Shown: positions 46,888 through 48,111 of the stretch, in pieces | How the letters are laid out: each line of letters starts with the position of its first letter | How positions within the stretch are numbered: the stretch's first letter is position 1 | Source: Crocinitomicaceae bacterium | GTDB lineage: Bacteria > Bacteroidota > Bacteroidia > Flavobacteriales_D > Crocinitomicaceae | Direction: 5' to 3' | Length of the DNA: 48,111 bases | Assembly: GCA_022425625.1 (NCBI GenBank) | Contig: JAKMFD010000104.1 | Coordinates: 1 to 48,111, forward strand | Notes under the pieces: model-generated | What the model saw: the letters and a program-made list of their open reading frames with translations, nothing else | Told to the model about the DNA's origin: nothing | Database searches by the model: none | Position numbers and translations under genes: made by a program

Positions 46888-47340
46888 TTAGTGAAACGCG
46901 TTTTTATAAATATGGATTTCAACGGCTCTTTTTCTTATGATTTGTAAATCAACCATATTAGAACCAAAGGTGCCTTCACGACCAAAGAAATTTGGTTTCT
47001 GCTCAAGAAAATAGTCCCAAAATTGCTCCTGTACTAGGTTGTTTCTTATCCAAGCCTCCTGCGAGGCTTTTAGAAGAGTTTTGCCCTTATCATCTAGTGA
47101 TGTAAGTAGTTCATTGTATTCATAATTCATAAAATCTAGCCACATTTCTTTATGTTTACCAATACAAGCACCCCATTCTATATTTGTTGTCCAGTTTTGA
47201 AGACATTCCGCGTAGCTCGTGTCAATCCAATTGGTGTAAGCCTCATAGTCGGGGTTATTAGCAAATCCACTTTCAATCTTACTTTGGCAAAAAAACATCC
47301 CACTCGATAAAACGAATGTGATGAATAATATTTTTTTCAT
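46888..47340 (-). CDS. LprI/DUF1311-like exported protein
   Basis: Signal peptide; YAECLQN...ACIGKHKEMWLDFMNYEYNELLTSLDDKGKTLLKASQEAWIRNN pattern typical of DUF1311. Confidence 0.7.
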   Translation of the reverse strand: MKKILFITFVLSSGMFFCQSKIESGFANNPDYEAYTNWIDTSYAECLQNWTTNIEWGACIGKHKEMWLDFMNYEYNELLTSLDDKGKTLLKASQEAWIRNNLVQEQFWDYFLEQKPNFFGREGTFGSNMVDLQIIRKRAVEIHIYKNAFH

Positions 47341-47343
47341 TTA

Positions 47344-48111
47344 CTATAGTTTAGAGTTTTCAATATGTTCTTTTGCTACTAACAGGTATTGCTGACTTTT
47401 TGATTCAAGTATTTTTATTTTTTCTTCTAAAATCTTCCAGTCATTATTCTTGATGTCAAACTGTTCAATCCAAAAGCTTATATCGGCAAGTTCATTAAGC
47501 TTTAGCATACGGAAGGAAGATTTGATTTTATGTCCCATACTATTGATCATTTTTTCATCTTCTGCCTTGAGTGATTCGTTGAGTTGCTTTATGTTTTGCG
47601 GCAAGTCTTTAACAAATGCACTTAATATTTTAACTGCAAATTCTTGATTACCATCAACGAGAATTAGCGTATTCGATATCAAAGAATCGTTTTCATTAGG
47701 CTTATCTTTTGAAGGGGTATTGAAATTACTTTTAATACCAAGATTGTTAGATATTTTTTGAATGAGTTCGTCAATAGTAAATGGTTTGGAAATGTAATCT
47801 ATCATCCCCGCATTGAAGCAGGCGTCAATATCCTTCTGAACTGTATTTGCTGTTTGCGCAATAATAGGGGTTTCGACTTTTAATTTCTTTTTTAGGGTTT
47901 TCGTTGCTTTGATACCATCCATTATTGGCATTTGAATATCCATTAGAATCAGGTCAAAAGTATCTTTTTTGCAGACCTCAATTGCCTTTTTGCCGTTTTC
48001 CGCTAAAGTTGTTTCTACACCCTCTGATTTCAGTATAGATTTAATGTAAAATGAATTCACTCTGTTGTCTTCTACGATCAGAATACGCAGTCCTTTTAAG
48101 GAGTTGGAAAC
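47344..48111 (-). CDS. C-terminal part of a hybrid histidine kinase (receiver + HPt domains), truncated by the right window edge
   Basis: Minus-strand frame remains open to the window edge (VSNSLKGLRILIVEDNRVNSFYIK); REC motif DLILMDIQMPIMDG, KPFTIDEL; HPt motif MGHKIKSSFRML. The 48060 start in the ORF track is only an internal GTG. Confidence 0.9.
   Translation of the reverse strand, partial: VSNSLKGLRILIVEDNRVNSFYIKSILKSEGVETTLAENGKKAIEVCKKDTFDLILMDIQMPIMDGIKATKTLKKKLKVETPIIAQTANTVQKDIDACFNAGMIDYISKPFTIDELIQKISNNLGIKSNFNTPSKDKPNENDSLISNTLILVDGNQEFAVKILSAFVKDLPQNIKQLNESLKAEDEKMINSMGHKIKSSFRMLKLNELADISFWIEQFDIKNNDWKILEEKIKILESKSQQYLLVAKEHIENSKL

Noticed and set aside
46862-46890. Plus-strand rho-independent-like hairpin CCCG-GAAACGTT-CGGG followed by T7
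   Set aside because: It lies between two minus-strand genes and the T-run overlaps the stop codon of the DUF1311-like gene; at most a weak minus-strand 3' hairpin, so not listed as a terminator
1-48111. Mobile elements, prophage, toxin-antitoxin or defence islands
   Set aside because: No transposase, integrase, phage structural, restriction or recognisable defence genes were found; the window is mostly housekeeping

Overview
The window looks like a chromosomal core region of a marine or environmental Bacteroidota bacterium (flavobacteria/Cryomorphaceae/Crocinitomicaceae-like, judged from gene content). Supporting signs are T9SS C-terminal sorting domains, an N-terminally extended NusB, TAnnTTTG promoter boxes and low GC. 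It is densely coded, about 45 protein genes plus one tRNA-Ser(UGA). Recognisable blocks: fabF (truncated at the left edge) followed by a TonB-dependent-receptor-like protein; a menaquinone block (thioesterase-menF-menD) running into terC; an MsbA-like ABC exporter with a YfcE phosphodiesterase; a leucine-dehydrogenase-nusB-DUF1573-yajC run; an Entner-Doudoroff/oxidative PPP operon zwf-pgl-edd; cob(I)alamin adenosyltransferase with a Cys/Met-metabolism PLP enzyme; an ABC-2 transporter with a LolA-like protein; fabG-hemB-hutH; a GlcD-type oxidase and a PcaF-type thiolase; a coupled lipoprotein / beta-barrel-like / T9SS-cargo trio; proline dehydrogenase and aroB; an S46 dipeptidyl-peptidase divergent from a Kazal-T9SS protein; and the C-terminal REC-HPt part of a hybrid kinase (cut at the right edge). 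I see no CRISPR array, transposon, prophage or recognisable defence system. No blatant new system stands out. The best leads are: (1) TAnnTTTG boxes exactly 4 nt upstream of two GTG-start genes and of the mature tRNA 5' end, suggesting leaderless mRNAs; (2) perfect inverted repeats at the predicted promoters of leucine dehydrogenase and zwf; (3) the overlapping three-gene envelope cassette at 36405-40677; (4) the protease / Kazal-inhibitor divergent pair.
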